From Candidatus Latescibacterota bacterium (GTDB lineage: Bacteria; Latescibacterota; UBA2968; UBA8231), in assembly GCA_022827835.1 (NCBI GenBank), contig JAJEIO010000056.1, forward strand, positions 1-64,000: a stretch of 64,000 bases of DNA. The letters run 5' to 3'. The notes beneath the pieces were generated by a model, which was not told the DNA's origin, did not search any database, and saw nothing but the letters and a program-made list of their open reading frames with translations. Below are positions 7,638-16,724 of this stretch, piece by piece. A program made the translations under genes and the position numbers. Each line of letters starts with the position of its first letter. Position 1 is the stretch's first letter.

Positions 7638-8912
7638 ATGAGAAGACTAAGTAAGTTCTGGATTTCATTTGTCGCCTTAGGACTAATCGTCGCTGGGACG
7701 TATTCTAGCGCGAAGGCGGAGGAGACGGTCAAAGTGGGCGTCCTGCATTCGCTTAGCGGCACGATGGCTATCTCGGAGGTATCGCTGCGCGACGCCGTGC
7801 TGATGGCGGTCGAGGAAATCAATTCCAACGGCGGCGTACTGGGCCGTAAAATTGAGCCGGTGGTCGTCGATCCAGCATCCGACTGGGACCTGTTCGCCGA
7901 AAAGTCCAAAGAACTGTTGCTAGAGCACGAGGTGGCGTCCGTCTTCGGATGCTGGACGTCGGTGTCGCGCAAGTCGGTGTTGCCGGTTTTTGAAGAAAAC
8001 AGCGGGCTGCTGTTCTATCCGGTCCAGTACGAGGGCGAGGAGTGTTCGCGCAATATCATTTATACAGGGGCTACCCCCAATCAGCAGTTGATCCCAGCCG
8101 CCCAGTATCTGATGAGCGAAGAAGGCGGCGGGTACGAGAAATTCTATCTGCTCGGCACCGACTACGTATTCCCGCGCACGGCCAACAAAATCCTGCGCGC
8201 TTATCTCCTCGACCAAGGGGTGCCCGAGGAGAATATCATGGAGGAGTACACGCCCTTCCACCACCAGGATTACCAGACCATCGTGCAGAAGATCAAGAGT
8301 TTCGCCGCCGATGGTAAAGCCGCGGTCTTGAGCACGATCAATGGCGATTCCAATGTGCCCTTCTACAAGGAATTCGCCAATCAGGGGCTGACCTCGGCGA
8401 TGTGCCCGATCATGGCCTTTTCAGTGGCCGAAGACGAACTGCGGGCGATGGATACCGAGTTTTTGGTTGGCCATCTGGCGGCTTGGAACTACTTCCAGTC
8501 CGTCGCCACCAAGGAAAATCGGGATTTCGTCAAGAGCTTTAAGAAATACTGTGCAGACAACGACTTGCCCGGCGGCTTAAAGCGCGTCACCGACGATCCG
8601 ATTCTCTGGGCCTATACCGGAGTCTATCTGTGGAAAGGTGCGGTTGAAAAGGCTGGTTCCTTCGACGTGGAAAAGGTGCGGCCGGCGCTCTACGGGCTGG
8701 CGTTTGACTCCCCGGGCGGCCAAGTGATGATGGACGAGCGCAATCACCATCTGCACAAGCCCGTCTATATCGGCGAGATCAAAAAGAACGGCCAGTTCAA
8801 GATCGTCTATGAATCGGATGGCCTCGTGGCCCCCGATCCGTGGGACGATATCACTAGCGCCGACAAGGATTGCGACCACGTCAATTACATGGGCACCTAT
8901 ACCCTAGAGTAA
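7638..8912 (+). CDS. urtA: Urea ABC transporter substrate-binding protein UrtA, 424 aa
   Basis: ATG follows TTGGAGGGATTCA. Seen: a signal peptide ending SAKAEE near residue 29, then VKVGVLHSLSGTMAIS, ASDWDLFAEKS, FGCWTSVSRKSVLPVFE and LLFYPVQYEGEECS, the classic UrtA segments of the type-I periplasmic binding fold. Known: UrtA captures urea (and in some species short amides) in the periplasm for UrtBC. The length matches the family. It is the first gene of a long plus-strand operon, behind the sigma54-like promoter. No lipobox is visible, so a soluble periplasmic protein is expected. Confidence 0.96.
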   Translation: MRRLSKFWISFVALGLIVAGTYSSAKAEETVKVGVLHSLSGTMAISEVSLRDAVLMAVEEINSNGGVLGRKIEPVVVDPASDWDLFAEKSKELLLEHEVASVFGCWTSVSRKSVLPVFEENSGLLFYPVQYEGEECSRNIIYTGATPNQQLIPAAQYLMSEEGGGYEKFYLLGTDYVFPRTANKILRAYLLDQGVPEENIMEEYTPFHHQDYQTIVQKIKSFAADGKAAVLSTINGDSNVPFYKEFANQGLTSAMCPIMAFSVAEDELRAMDTEFLVGHLAAWNYFQSVATKENRDFVKSFKKYCADNDLPGGLKRVTDDPILWAYTGVYLWKGAVEKAGSFDVEKVRPALYGLAFDSPGGQVMMDERNHHLHKPVYIGEIKKNGQFKIVYESDGLVAPDPWDDITSADKDCDHVNYMGTYTLE

Positions 8913-8943
8913 TCCTCTACCTAGCGCAGAAGGACGCAAACAG

Positions 8944-9843
8944 ATGAATAAGAAAATTGTAGCATTTGCACTGGCGATTTTTGCCGCCCAGACGGTATCC
9001 GCCGAGGTCGAATTCTCCGGGTTTGTCGATATGAGCGTGTTCAGCGACGATGGGGACGCGAGCATGTCGCTGGATCAGTTTGAGTTGGATGTCTCGACGG
9101 ATCTCGGAGAAGGGATCTCCATGCGGGCGGATGTCAATGCCTTGGGGCCTACTGCCCCGGTCGAACTAGAGCAGGCCTTCATCACGTACGATACCGGCGA
9201 GGGCTTGGCGCTCACTGTGGGCAAGTTTCTTAGCTGCACTGGCTTTGAAGCAGCCGAACCCACCGGTATGTATCAGTATTCGTACTCGGCTACGCTGGTC
9301 TATGGCGGCTATCAGAATGGGGTCGCGGCCTCCTATGGCTCGGATATGTTCGGCCTGTACGGGGCGGTTGTCTCTAGCGTGTGGGATGGCGCGGAGACTG
9401 ATTTCTCAGGGGATGGGAGCGACGTAGGGTTTGAGGCCCAGGTTGCTTTGATGCCTGTGGAAGGGGTAACGGCCAAAGCTGCGTTGGCTAGAGAAGACGA
9501 GCAGACCTTGATCAACGTTTGGGGTATGTTGGCGACGGGGCCGCTGACGGTCGCTGCCGAGGTCAACTCGATGAGCGATTGGGGCGATTATGAGTCGGGC
9601 TTGGGGTATCTCGGGATGGTCAATTACGGCCTGAGCGACCAGGTCGGCGTAACGGCCCGGTACTCGGCTATCGCGTGGACTCCGATTGGTGGCGGCGAGG
9701 ACGACGAAACGAGTGAGATCACTATTGCCCCGAGTTATGCCATTTCGGATAACTGGGGTCTGGTAGCCGAGGTGAAGATGCTTACAGAGGGCGACGCCGA
9801 CGCGGTGACGCAAATTGCGCTGGAGTCGCTGTTAACGTTTTAG
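8944..9843 (+). CDS. Outer-membrane beta-barrel (porin-like) protein within the urt operon, 299 aa
   Basis: ATG lies 31 bases after urtA. Seen: a signal peptide with an AQTVSA cleavage site near residue 20, then alternating hydrophobic strands rich in Gly, Tyr, Ser and Asp, acidic loops, no Cys-pair signature, and a terminal Phe (LLTF), the beta-assembly signal of outer-membrane barrels. Roughly 14-16 strands can be drawn by eye. Known: short-amide/urea porins (FmdC-type) are found beside urt or fmd genes. Inferred: it admits urea through the outer membrane. It is the strongest evidence here that the cell is diderm. Confidence 0.75.
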   Translation: MNKKIVAFALAIFAAQTVSAEVEFSGFVDMSVFSDDGDASMSLDQFELDVSTDLGEGISMRADVNALGPTAPVELEQAFITYDTGEGLALTVGKFLSCTGFEAAEPTGMYQYSYSATLVYGGYQNGVAASYGSDMFGLYGAVVSSVWDGAETDFSGDGSDVGFEAQVALMPVEGVTAKAALAREDEQTLINVWGMLATGPLTVAAEVNSMSDWGDYESGLGYLGMVNYGLSDQVGVTARYSAIAWTPIGGGEDDETSEITIAPSYAISDNWGLVAEVKMLTEGDADAVTQIALESLLTF

Positions 9844-9849
9844 GTGGGT

Positions 9850-9931
9850 GGAGCGGGGACGGCCGCTCAGTAGTTTAGCGATTGGTACGGTAAAAGGTAA
9901 AGGTACATGGTAATTAGGCCGTCTCCGCTCC
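9850..9931 (+). promoter_or_regulatory. Long-range stem (15 bp) between the porin and urtB genes
   Basis: GGAGCGGGGACGGCC at 9850-9864 pairs with GGCCGTCTCCGCTCC at 9917-9931 (one G-U pair). The loop is 52 nt and the stem is followed by CGTTTTTC. It could stop or slow part of the transcripts, making UrtA and porin more abundant than the membrane parts. Confidence 0.45.
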
Positions 9932-9956
9932 GTTTTTCACGGGGCGGAGTTCAATT

Positions 9957-11642
9957 TTGTCAATGGGACAACAGGTTATAAAAATACTAGCGGTGTGGGT
10001 CTTAGCGGCTGGAGCGGCGGGAGCCGACGCGTGGGACGAGGAGCAGTTTGCGCGGCTGGCCAGCGGCGATGACGAGGAGATCCAACAAGCTGTAACCGCT
10101 TTGGCCGCGCGCTACGACCAAGCCCATTACGTATTGATGCGGGGGCTGTTCAGCGGAGAGGTCTATCGCTGGAGCGAGCGCGAAGTGCAGAGCGGCTTGG
10201 TGCTCATTGGCGACGAGGAAATGGATGAGTACGGCGATTCGATTGTGCCGCTCTTTACTGTCTATCCCGAGCGCGTGCCTATCCTCGGCGAGGACGGTGC
10301 ACAGGTCAAGGTCTCGCTTTACGACATAGAGGAGGTCGAGAGCAATCGGAAAATTAGGGCGCTGATCCAGCCCTATTTGTTGCAGATGGAACTGTTCCAT
10401 TCGGATGCGGACAAACGCCGGATTGCCGCTGAAAATATCGGCAACAAGGGAAATGCAGCCGCAATCCCGGCGTTGCGCCGTTCCATCGAAGAAGAGACGG
10501 ATGGGTCGATCCGGCGGTTGAAGCGTGTGTCGTTGGCCAAGCTGCAATTGGCCGACGCAGAGGCAAAGGTGCGCTTGCAGGCGGTGGCTGCATTGGAGGA
10601 ACTGCGCAGTCCGCTGGCCATACCTGTGCTAGAGAAACTCTTGAGTACAGGCGAGTCAGGGGCCTTTGCCGAACCTGACACGCGGGTCCGGGAGCGGGCG
10701 GCAGCGGCCCTGACTAGCTTGCGGCGTTTTAGTTCCTCTATGCAGGCGGTGCAGACGATTTTTATCGGTTTGAGCTTGGGGTCCATTCTGGTCTTGATGT
10801 CACTGGGGTTGGCGATTATCTACGGCCAGATGGGGGTGATTAACATGGCGCACGGCGAGTTTATGATGATTGGTGCCTACACCACGTTTGTGGTGCAAAA
10901 CCTGTGCTTGGGCGTGCTGCCGCCGGAGTACGGCGACCTGTTCTTTGCCATCTCCTTTCCGCTTGCCTTCCTAGTCGCTGGTGGCATCGGGTTCCTGTTG
11001 GAAGCGTCGATTATATGCCGGCTATACAGCCGACCGCTCGAAAGCCTGCTGGCCACTTGGGGCATCAGTCTGGTGCTGATTCAAGCGGCGCGCAGCATCT
11101 TTGGCGATCTGACGGCGGTGAAGTTGCCGCAGCTTCTAAGCGGCGGTTGGGAAATGGCTCCCCAGGTGGTGTTGCCCTATAACCGCATGTTCATCATGGC
11201 GCTGGCCGCGGTGATCGTCGGGATGCTGTTGGCGCTTTTCTTTCGCACGCGCTTTGGGCTCAAGCTGCGGGCCACGACCCAAAATCGGGCGATGAGCGCC
11301 TGCGTTGGGGTACCCGTGCGGCGCATTGACTCCATGGCTTTTGCCTTGGGCACGGGGATTGCCGGGGTTGCCGGTTGGGCGATGACGCTGATTGGAAACG
11401 TCGTGCCCAACATGGGTCAGACCTACATCGTCGATTCATTTCTCGTGGTTGTCACCGGCGGGGTCGGCAAGCTGCTAGGCACGATCAGCGCCGGGCTGGG
11501 GATCGGCATTTTCAACAAGATGCTCGAACCGCTCTTTGAAGCTGTTTACGGCAAGGTTATCCTGTTGGGCTTGATCATCGTCTTCTTGCAATCGCGTCCG
11601 ACCGGCCTCTTCCCTGCCAAAGGACGGAGCGCCGAACTGTGA
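9957..11642 (+). CDS. urtB: Urea ABC transporter permease UrtB, 561 aa
   Basis: TTG at 9957 is well spaced from GGAG; an ATG two codons later is the alternative start. Seen: a signal peptide (LAAGAAGADA), a periplasmic region to about residue 260 with alpha-solenoid features (LRRSIEEE, PLAIPVLEKLL), then at least seven membrane segments with GLSLGSILVLMSLGLAIIYG, GVINMAHGEFMMIGAYT and GVGKLLGTISAG, hallmarks of LivH-type permeases. Known: the HEAT-like periplasmic part is normal for UrtB and absent from LivH. It works with UrtC as the channel. It lies 113 bases after the porin gene, behind the stem structure. Confidence 0.95.
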   Translation: MSMGQQVIKILAVWVLAAGAAGADAWDEEQFARLASGDDEEIQQAVTALAARYDQAHYVLMRGLFSGEVYRWSEREVQSGLVLIGDEEMDEYGDSIVPLFTVYPERVPILGEDGAQVKVSLYDIEEVESNRKIRALIQPYLLQMELFHSDADKRRIAAENIGNKGNAAAIPALRRSIEEETDGSIRRLKRVSLAKLQLADAEAKVRLQAVAALEELRSPLAIPVLEKLLSTGESGAFAEPDTRVRERAAAALTSLRRFSSSMQAVQTIFIGLSLGSILVLMSLGLAIIYGQMGVINMAHGEFMMIGAYTTFVVQNLCLGVLPPEYGDLFFAISFPLAFLVAGGIGFLLEASIICRLYSRPLESLLATWGISLVLIQAARSIFGDLTAVKLPQLLSGGWEMAPQVVLPYNRMFIMALAAVIVGMLLALFFRTRFGLKLRATTQNRAMSACVGVPVRRIDSMAFALGTGIAGVAGWAMTLIGNVVPNMGQTYIVDSFLVVVTGGVGKLLGTISAGLGIGIFNKMLEPLFEAVYGKVILLGLIIVFLQSRPTGLFPAKGRSAEL

Positions 11643-12697
11643 GCGCGTCTAGACACCACATCGTCGCTGGTTTGCTGTTCGCCTTTTTTGGGGTGCTAGT
11701 CCCCCTGCTCAACTATCTGGGGCTAGTTGCCGATACGACCCTGAACCTGTGGGGGCGCTATTTTTGTTTCGCCATCGTCGCTCTTGGAATGGACCTGATT
11801 TGGGGATTTACTGGCATTCTGTCGCTGTGCCAGGCATTTTTCTTTTGTCTGGGCGGGTATGCCATCGGCATGCACATGCTGCTCAAGACCGGGACTAAAG
11901 GCGTGTACGGCAGCGCGTTGCCCGACTTCATGGTTTGGAACCGGGTCGAGAAGTTGCCGCTTTTTTGGGAGCCGTTCCACAGCCTGCCGCTGACCTTGCT
12001 CCTCGGGCTGCTGGTGCCGGGATTGGCGGCGCTGGTCTTTGGTTTCCTCGCCTTTCGCAGCCGCATCAAGGGCGTGTACTTGGCCATTATCACCCAGGCG
12101 CTGGCGCTGGCGATGTGGCTGCTCTTTTTGCGCAACGAGACCATGTTGGGGGGGACCAACGGGCTGACGGATTTCAAGACGCTGTTAGGCTTTGAATTAG
12201 CCGAACCGGCGACCAAGCGCGGGCTCTACGTGGTGGCGTGTGCGGCGCTGGTGGGGGCGTATTATCTCTGCCGCTATATCGTCGGCTCCAAATTGGGCAA
12301 ATTGCTAGTGGCCATTCGCGATAGCGAGCACCGCCTGCGCTTTATCGGCTATCACATCACTCGCTACAAGCTCTTCGTCTTTGTCGTCGCCAGCGCCTTG
12401 GCGGGCTTGGGGGGAATGCTCTACGTGCCGCAGACTGGCATTATCACGCCGGGGCGGATGGACGTGCAGGCTTCGATTGAGATTGTGGTGTGGACCGCGG
12501 TCGGTGGCCGAGGGACGTTGGTGGGCGCAATCGTCGGAGCCGTGCTGGTCAACTTGCTCTACAGCTTTCTCACCGGCGCGTTCCCCGGCACTTGGCTCTA
12601 CTTTCTCGGCGCGCTCTTTGTCGGGGTGGTACTGTTCTTTCCCGAGGGCGTCGCTGGCATAGTCGGGCGCTTGCGTCGGAGACTAGTGACCGCGTAA
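11639..12697 (+). CDS. urtC: Urea ABC transporter permease UrtC, 352 aa
   Basis: The GTG start overlaps the urtB stop (GTGA), implying coupled translation. Seen: about ten hydrophobic segments; ALGMDLIWGFTGILSLCQ, GGTNGLTDF, RFIGYHITRYKLFVFVVAS and GGRGTLVGAIVGA are the diagnostic LivM/UrtC stretches, the YN/HITRYK loop being the coupling helix to the ATPases. Known: UrtC is the second permease of the urea transporter. Length is normal (350-380 aa). It is followed 13 bases later by urtD. Confidence 0.96.
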   Translation: MSASRHHIVAGLLFAFFGVLVPLLNYLGLVADTTLNLWGRYFCFAIVALGMDLIWGFTGILSLCQAFFFCLGGYAIGMHMLLKTGTKGVYGSALPDFMVWNRVEKLPLFWEPFHSLPLTLLLGLLVPGLAALVFGFLAFRSRIKGVYLAIITQALALAMWLLFLRNETMLGGTNGLTDFKTLLGFELAEPATKRGLYVVACAALVGAYYLCRYIVGSKLGKLLVAIRDSEHRLRFIGYHITRYKLFVFVVASALAGLGGMLYVPQTGIITPGRMDVQASIEIVVWTAVGGRGTLVGAIVGAVLVNLLYSFLTGAFPGTWLYFLGALFVGVVLFFPEGVAGIVGRLRRRLVTA

Positions 12698-12710
12698 CGG
12701 GAGTTGGGCG

Positions 12711-13475
12711 ATGGACAATCTATACGTGCAAAAGTTAAGTGTGTCGTTCGACGGCTTCAAGGCGCTGGACATCGACATATTTGAGGTCGCCCAAAACGAG
12801 TTGCGGGTGGTCATCGGCCCCAATGGCGCGGGCAAGACGACCCTGCTCGACGTGCTCTGTGGCCGGGCGCGGCCCGACGTTGGGCACGCCTATTTCAAGG
12901 ATCAAGATCTGACCAAGCTGAGCGAGGACGAGATTGTCGATTTAGGGGTGGGGCGCAAGTTCCAAGCGCCGACGGTTTTTACTTCGCTGACCGTCGCCGA
13001 CAATCTGATGTTAGCTGTGAAGGCCAATCGCGGCGTCTTCGCCTCGCTGTTTTATCGGCTCCAAGCGGCCGAGCGCCGTCGGATTGAGGAGGTGGCCGAG
13101 CGCACGGGGCTGGAGGATGCGCTCGACGAGGTCGCTGGTACTCTGTCGCACGGTCAGAAGCAGTGGTTGGAGATCGCCATGGTCATCTTGCAGGATCCCA
13201 CGCTCTTCTTAGTGGATGAGCCAGCGGCAGGTATGACCGACGAGGAGACTTTCCGCACCGGGGAGATTCTCCAGGGACTGGCCGAGGATCACGCCCTGAT
13301 TGTCATTGAGCACGACATGGAATTCGTGCGGCAAATCGCCCGCAAGGTTACGGTGCTACACGAGGGCAGAATTTTAGTCGAAGGGCCGATGGAAGCGGTG
13401 CAGAACGACCCGCGCGTCATTGAGTGCTATCTGGGAACGGCCATGGAACGGGAGGAGCGCAGTGCAGTCGGCTGA
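12711..13475 (+). CDS. urtD: Urea ABC transporter ATPase UrtD, 254 aa
   Basis: ATG follows GGGAGTTGGGCG. Seen: Walker A GPNGAGKTT, a Q-loop in VGRKFQAPTVF, the signature LSHGQKQWLEI (His for the second Gly, as is normal for UrtD), Walker B LFLVDEPAAGM and the H-loop in VIEHDMEFV. Known: UrtD and UrtE form the heterodimeric ATPase. Its C terminus overlaps the start of urtE by 14 bases. No unusual feature. Confidence 0.96.
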   Translation: MDNLYVQKLSVSFDGFKALDIDIFEVAQNELRVVIGPNGAGKTTLLDVLCGRARPDVGHAYFKDQDLTKLSEDEIVDLGVGRKFQAPTVFTSLTVADNLMLAVKANRGVFASLFYRLQAAERRRIEEVAERTGLEDALDEVAGTLSHGQKQWLEIAMVILQDPTLFLVDEPAAGMTDEETFRTGEILQGLAEDHALIVIEHDMEFVRQIARKVTVLHEGRILVEGPMEAVQNDPRVIECYLGTAMEREERSAVG

Positions 13476-14172
13476 GACCACGCTGGCGGTGGAGGAGTTG
13501 GATGTCCACTACGGGGGCAGCCGCATCTTGCGGGATATTAGCTTGCAGGTTCCCGGCGGCTCGATTGTGGCGGTGATGGGGCGCAACGGCGTCGGCAAAA
13601 CAACGTTGCTCAAGGCGATCATGGGGTTGTTGACGCCGAGTAAAGGCAGGGTGTTTTTTGCCGGCGAGGACGTCACTGCGCTGACGGCTGACAAGCGCAC
13701 TCGACGGGGGTTGGGGTACGTGCCGCAGGGCCGCGAGATTTTTCCGCAGTTGACGGTGCGGGAAAATCTGGAGATCGGCTTGCAGGCGCGCGCTGGCGGT
13801 GGCGAGGTGCCCGAGGAAGTGTTCGCGCTCTTTCCGGTGTTGGCGGACATGCAGGAGCGGATGGGCGGCAATTTAAGCGGTGGACAGCAACAGCAGTTGG
13901 CCATTGCCCGGGCGCTGGTCGGCGAACCCAAGGTCTTGATGCTGGACGAACCGACCGAAGGAATCCAGCCGTCGATCATTTTGGAAATAGAAAAGGTGTT
14001 GCTTCAGCTCAAGAAGCGGGGCGAGTTCGCCATCGTCTTGGTCGAGCAGTACTTCGACTTCGCGCGGCAAATCGCCGATCACTTCTTTCTGATGGACCGA
14101 GGCAGCATCCTGTTGCAGGGGACGGCCGACGAGTTGTCGGATGAAAGTATTAAGACCCATCTGACGTTTTGA
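13462..14172 (+). CDS. urtE: Urea ABC transporter ATPase UrtE, 236 aa
   Basis: GTG preceded by GGAGGAG inside the urtD end is chosen over an earlier in-frame ATG that has no ribosome site. Seen: Walker A GRNGVGKTT, Q-loop YVPQGREIFPQLTV, signature LSGGQQQQLAIAR, Walker B VLMLDEPTEGIQPSI (the PTEGIQPS wording is typical of UrtE) and switch LVEQYFDFA. Known: LivF-type ATPase. It ends the transporter block; a 90-bp repeat-bearing gap follows before ureAB, so readthrough into the urease genes is likely because the gap shows no strong terminator. Confidence 0.96.
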   Translation: MQSAETTLAVEELDVHYGGSRILRDISLQVPGGSIVAVMGRNGVGKTTLLKAIMGLLTPSKGRVFFAGEDVTALTADKRTRRGLGYVPQGREIFPQLTVRENLEIGLQARAGGGEVPEEVFALFPVLADMQERMGGNLSGGQQQQLAIARALVGEPKVLMLDEPTEGIQPSIILEIEKVLLQLKKRGEFAIVLVEQYFDFARQIADHFFLMDRGSILLQGTADELSDESIKTHLTF

Positions 14173-14184
14173 GAAACAGTGGCC

Positions 14185-14252
14185 GGTGATCAGTGGTTAG
14201 TCTCCGTCCCCACTGGTCGCTGACCACTGACCACTGACCACTGATCACTGAT
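14185..14252. repeat. TGACCAC heptamer tandem with facing inverted copy
   Basis: From 14221 to 14252 a 7-mer (TGACCAC, last unit TGATCAC) repeats about four and a half times. A reverse-complement-like piece GGTGATCAGTGGT at 14185-14197 can pair with 14237-14249 (12 of 13). It fills the urtE-ureAB gap. It could fold in mRNA; no U-run follows. Confidence 0.6.
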
Positions 14253-14262
14253 TCGAGGATTC

Positions 14263-15018
14263 ATGCGGCTTGCACCGAGGGAAATCGACAAACTAGTATT
14301 GCACAACGCCGGGTTTGTGGCGCAGAAGCGCTATGCCCGGGGATTGCGGCTGAACTACCCGGAGGCGACCGCGCTGATCGCGGCGCAATTGCTCGAATTT
14401 ATCCGCGATGGCGAGCGGGTTGCCACCTTGATGGACAAGGGCAAGCAATTGCTCGGTATTGAAGATGTGTTGCCGGGGGTGCCGGAGATGGTGCACGAGG
14501 TACAGGTGGAAGGCACGTTCCCCGACGGCACCAAACTGGTGACGGTCCATCAGCCGATTTGCCGGGAGCGCGGCAACGCCGAGTTGGCGCTCTATGGGTC
14601 AGGGTTGGTGCGCGTGGGTGAGACGTGGTCGCCGGACAACGCGTCCAGCGCTGAGCCTGGGGAAGTGCTGGTAGCGGATGGGGAGCTCGCGCTCAACGCC
14701 GGCCGCGAAAAAGTGGAGCTCGAAGTGGCGAACATGGGCGACCGCCCTGTGCAGGTGGGGTCGCACTTTCCCTTTTTTGAAGCCAACGCCGAATTGCGCT
14801 TTGACCGCGCACGGGCCTATGGCTTTCGCCTCGATATTCCCTCGGGAACCGCAGTGCGTTTTGAGCCGGGGGAGATTAAGACGGTGACGCTGGTCGCCGT
14901 AGCTGGCGAGCGCGTCGTCCAAGGCGGCAGCGGTTTGATCGGCGGGGCCTTGAGCGACGACAACAAGGCCGCCGCCCTTGAACGCGCTAAAGAGCGCGGC
15001 TTTTTAGGAGCGGATTAG
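14263..15018 (+). CDS. ureAB: Urease gamma-beta fusion subunit (UreAB), 251 aa
   Basis: ATG after CGAGGATTC. Seen: residues 1-100 are the gamma subunit (MRLAPREIDKL, LNYPEATALIA, MVHEVQVEGTFPDGTKLVTVH); from about 130 the beta subunit follows (PGEVLVADGELALNAGR, NMGDRPVQVGSHFPFFEAN, GTAVRFEPGE, and VAVAGERVVQGGSGLI near the end). Known: most bacteria encode these as separate ureA and ureB genes; a fusion is known from Helicobacter. Here the linker of about 30 residues is acidic and Ser-rich. It lies two bases from ureC, in one operon. It is the structural part of the nickel urease. Confidence 0.95.
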   Translation: MRLAPREIDKLVLHNAGFVAQKRYARGLRLNYPEATALIAAQLLEFIRDGERVATLMDKGKQLLGIEDVLPGVPEMVHEVQVEGTFPDGTKLVTVHQPICRERGNAELALYGSGLVRVGETWSPDNASSAEPGEVLVADGELALNAGREKVELEVANMGDRPVQVGSHFPFFEANAELRFDRARAYGFRLDIPSGTAVRFEPGEIKTVTLVAVAGERVVQGGSGLIGGALSDDNKAAALERAKERGFLGAD

Positions 15019-15020
15019 CT

Positions 15021-16724
15021 ATGCGGATTGATCGACGCGCTTATGCGGATATGTACGGCCCCACTACCGGCGATCGGGTGCGGTTGGGCGACACGGATTT
15101 GATTGTCGAGGTAGAGCAAGATCACACTGTGTACGGCGAGGAGTGCAAGTTCGGCGGCGGCAAAGTGCTGCGCGATGGCATGGGGCAGCAGAGCGGCGCG
15201 ACTCAAAAAGAGGCGCTGGACTTGGTAATCACCAATGCGCTGGTGCTCGACTACACGGGCATTTACAAAGCCGATATCGGCGTCAAAGACGGGCGCATCG
15301 CTGGAATCGGCAAGGCTGGCAACCCGGATATTATGCCGGGCGTTGCCGAGCAGATGATCGTCGGCGCGACCACCGAAGTAGTGGCCGGGGAGAAGCTGAT
15401 TTTGACGGCTGGGGCGCTGGACGTACACGTGCATTTTATATGTCCGCAACAAGTGGAAGAGGCCATCGCGTCGGGGATTACTACGATGCTCGGGGGCGGC
15501 ACCGGACCGGCGACTGGGACGAATGCGACCACTTGTACTCCAGGGGCTTTTTACATCCGTACAATGTTGCAAGCGGCCGATGCTTGGCCGCTCAATTTTG
15601 GCTTTTTGGGCAAGGGCAATTCGTCGTTGCGCTTAGGGTTGGCGGCGCAAGTTGAGGCTGGGGCTTGTGGCCTCAAGCTGCACGAAGATTGGGGCACGAC
15701 GCCAGCGGCCATCGATGCTTGTCTGGCGGTTGCCGAAGAATTCGACGTGCAGGTCTGCATCCATACCGACACGCTCAACGAGTCGGGCTTTGTCGAGGCG
15801 TCGCGGGCGGCTTTCAAAGGGCGGACGATCCACACCTATCACACGGAGGGCGCTGGCGGTGGCCACGCCCCCGACATTATGCGGCTTTGCGGCGAGGCCA
15901 ATGTGCTGCCCTCTTCGACTAACCCAACGCGGCCCTTCACGGTCAACACCATAGACGAACATCTGGACATGCTGATGGTCTGCCACCACCTCGACAAGAA
16001 TATTCCCGAGGACGTGGCGTTTGCCGAGAGTCGGATTCGTCAGGAGACCATTGCTGCCGAGGATATTTTGCACGACTTGGGCGCGCTGTCGATCATTGCC
16101 TCGGACAGCCAAGCGATGGGCCGAGTGGGGGAAGTGGTGTGCCGGACTTGGCAAACGGCGCACAAGATGCGCCAGCAGCGGGGCCTGTTGCCCGAAGATG
16201 CGGGCGGTGCTGACAACTATCGCGCGCGGCGTTACGTCGCCAAATACACCATCAATCCAGCTATTGCCCACGGACTCTCGGCCCAGGTCGGCTCGGTGGA
16301 GACGGGCAAGCTAGCCGATTTGGTGTTGTGGCAGCCGGCTTTTTTCGGCGTCAAGCCCGAAATAGTGATCAAAGGCGGGGTGATTGCTTACGCGCAGATG
16401 GGCGACGCCAATGCTTCGATACCCACGCCGCAGCCCGTGTATCCGCGCCCCATGTTCGGGGCCTACGGCAACGCGGTTGGGCCGACGTCGCTGGCTTTTG
16501 TTTCGCAGGCGTCGCGCGAGCAGGTGGGTGAGTACGGGTTGGCGAAAGAGGTCGTGCCCGTCGAGCATTGCCGCGACATTGGCAAGGCCGATATGCGGCT
16601 CAACGACGTGGTGCCCAATATCGAGGTTGATCCGGAGACCTATAGGGTGAACGTTGACGGCGAAGAGATCACCTGCGAACCCGCGGAAAAACTGCCGCTG
16701 GCGCAACTGTATCATCTATTCTAA
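15021..16724 (+). CDS. ureC: Urease alpha subunit UreC, 567 aa
   Basis: ATG lies 2 bases after the ureAB stop with TAGGAG upstream. All nickel-centre residues are visible: His136 and His138 (DVHVHFI), the carbamylated Lys219 (GLKLHEDWG), His248 (CIHTDT), His274 (HTEGAGGGH) and Asp362 (ASDSQAMGR). The flap Cys321-His322 pair (MVCHH) is also present. Length is the family standard. Known: hydrolyses urea to ammonia and carbamate in the cytosol. Every catalytic residue is intact, so an active enzyme is expected if nickel is inserted. Confidence 0.98.
   Translation: MRIDRRAYADMYGPTTGDRVRLGDTDLIVEVEQDHTVYGEECKFGGGKVLRDGMGQQSGATQKEALDLVITNALVLDYTGIYKADIGVKDGRIAGIGKAGNPDIMPGVAEQMIVGATTEVVAGEKLILTAGALDVHVHFICPQQVEEAIASGITTMLGGGTGPATGTNATTCTPGAFYIRTMLQAADAWPLNFGFLGKGNSSLRLGLAAQVEAGACGLKLHEDWGTTPAAIDACLAVAEEFDVQVCIHTDTLNESGFVEASRAAFKGRTIHTYHTEGAGGGHAPDIMRLCGEANVLPSSTNPTRPFTVNTIDEHLDMLMVCHHLDKNIPEDVAFAESRIRQETIAAEDILHDLGALSIIASDSQAMGRVGEVVCRTWQTAHKMRQQRGLLPEDAGGADNYRARRYVAKYTINPAIAHGLSAQVGSVETGKLADLVLWQPAFFGVKPEIVIKGGVIAYAQMGDANASIPTPQPVYPRPMFGAYGNAVGPTSLAFVSQASREQVGEYGLAKEVVPVEHCRDIGKADMRLNDVVPNIEVDPETYRVNVDGEEITCEPAEKLPLAQLYHLF

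Noticed and set aside
14221..14252. CRISPR array
   Set aside because: The repeat unit is 7 bp with no spacers; no cas gene is in the window.
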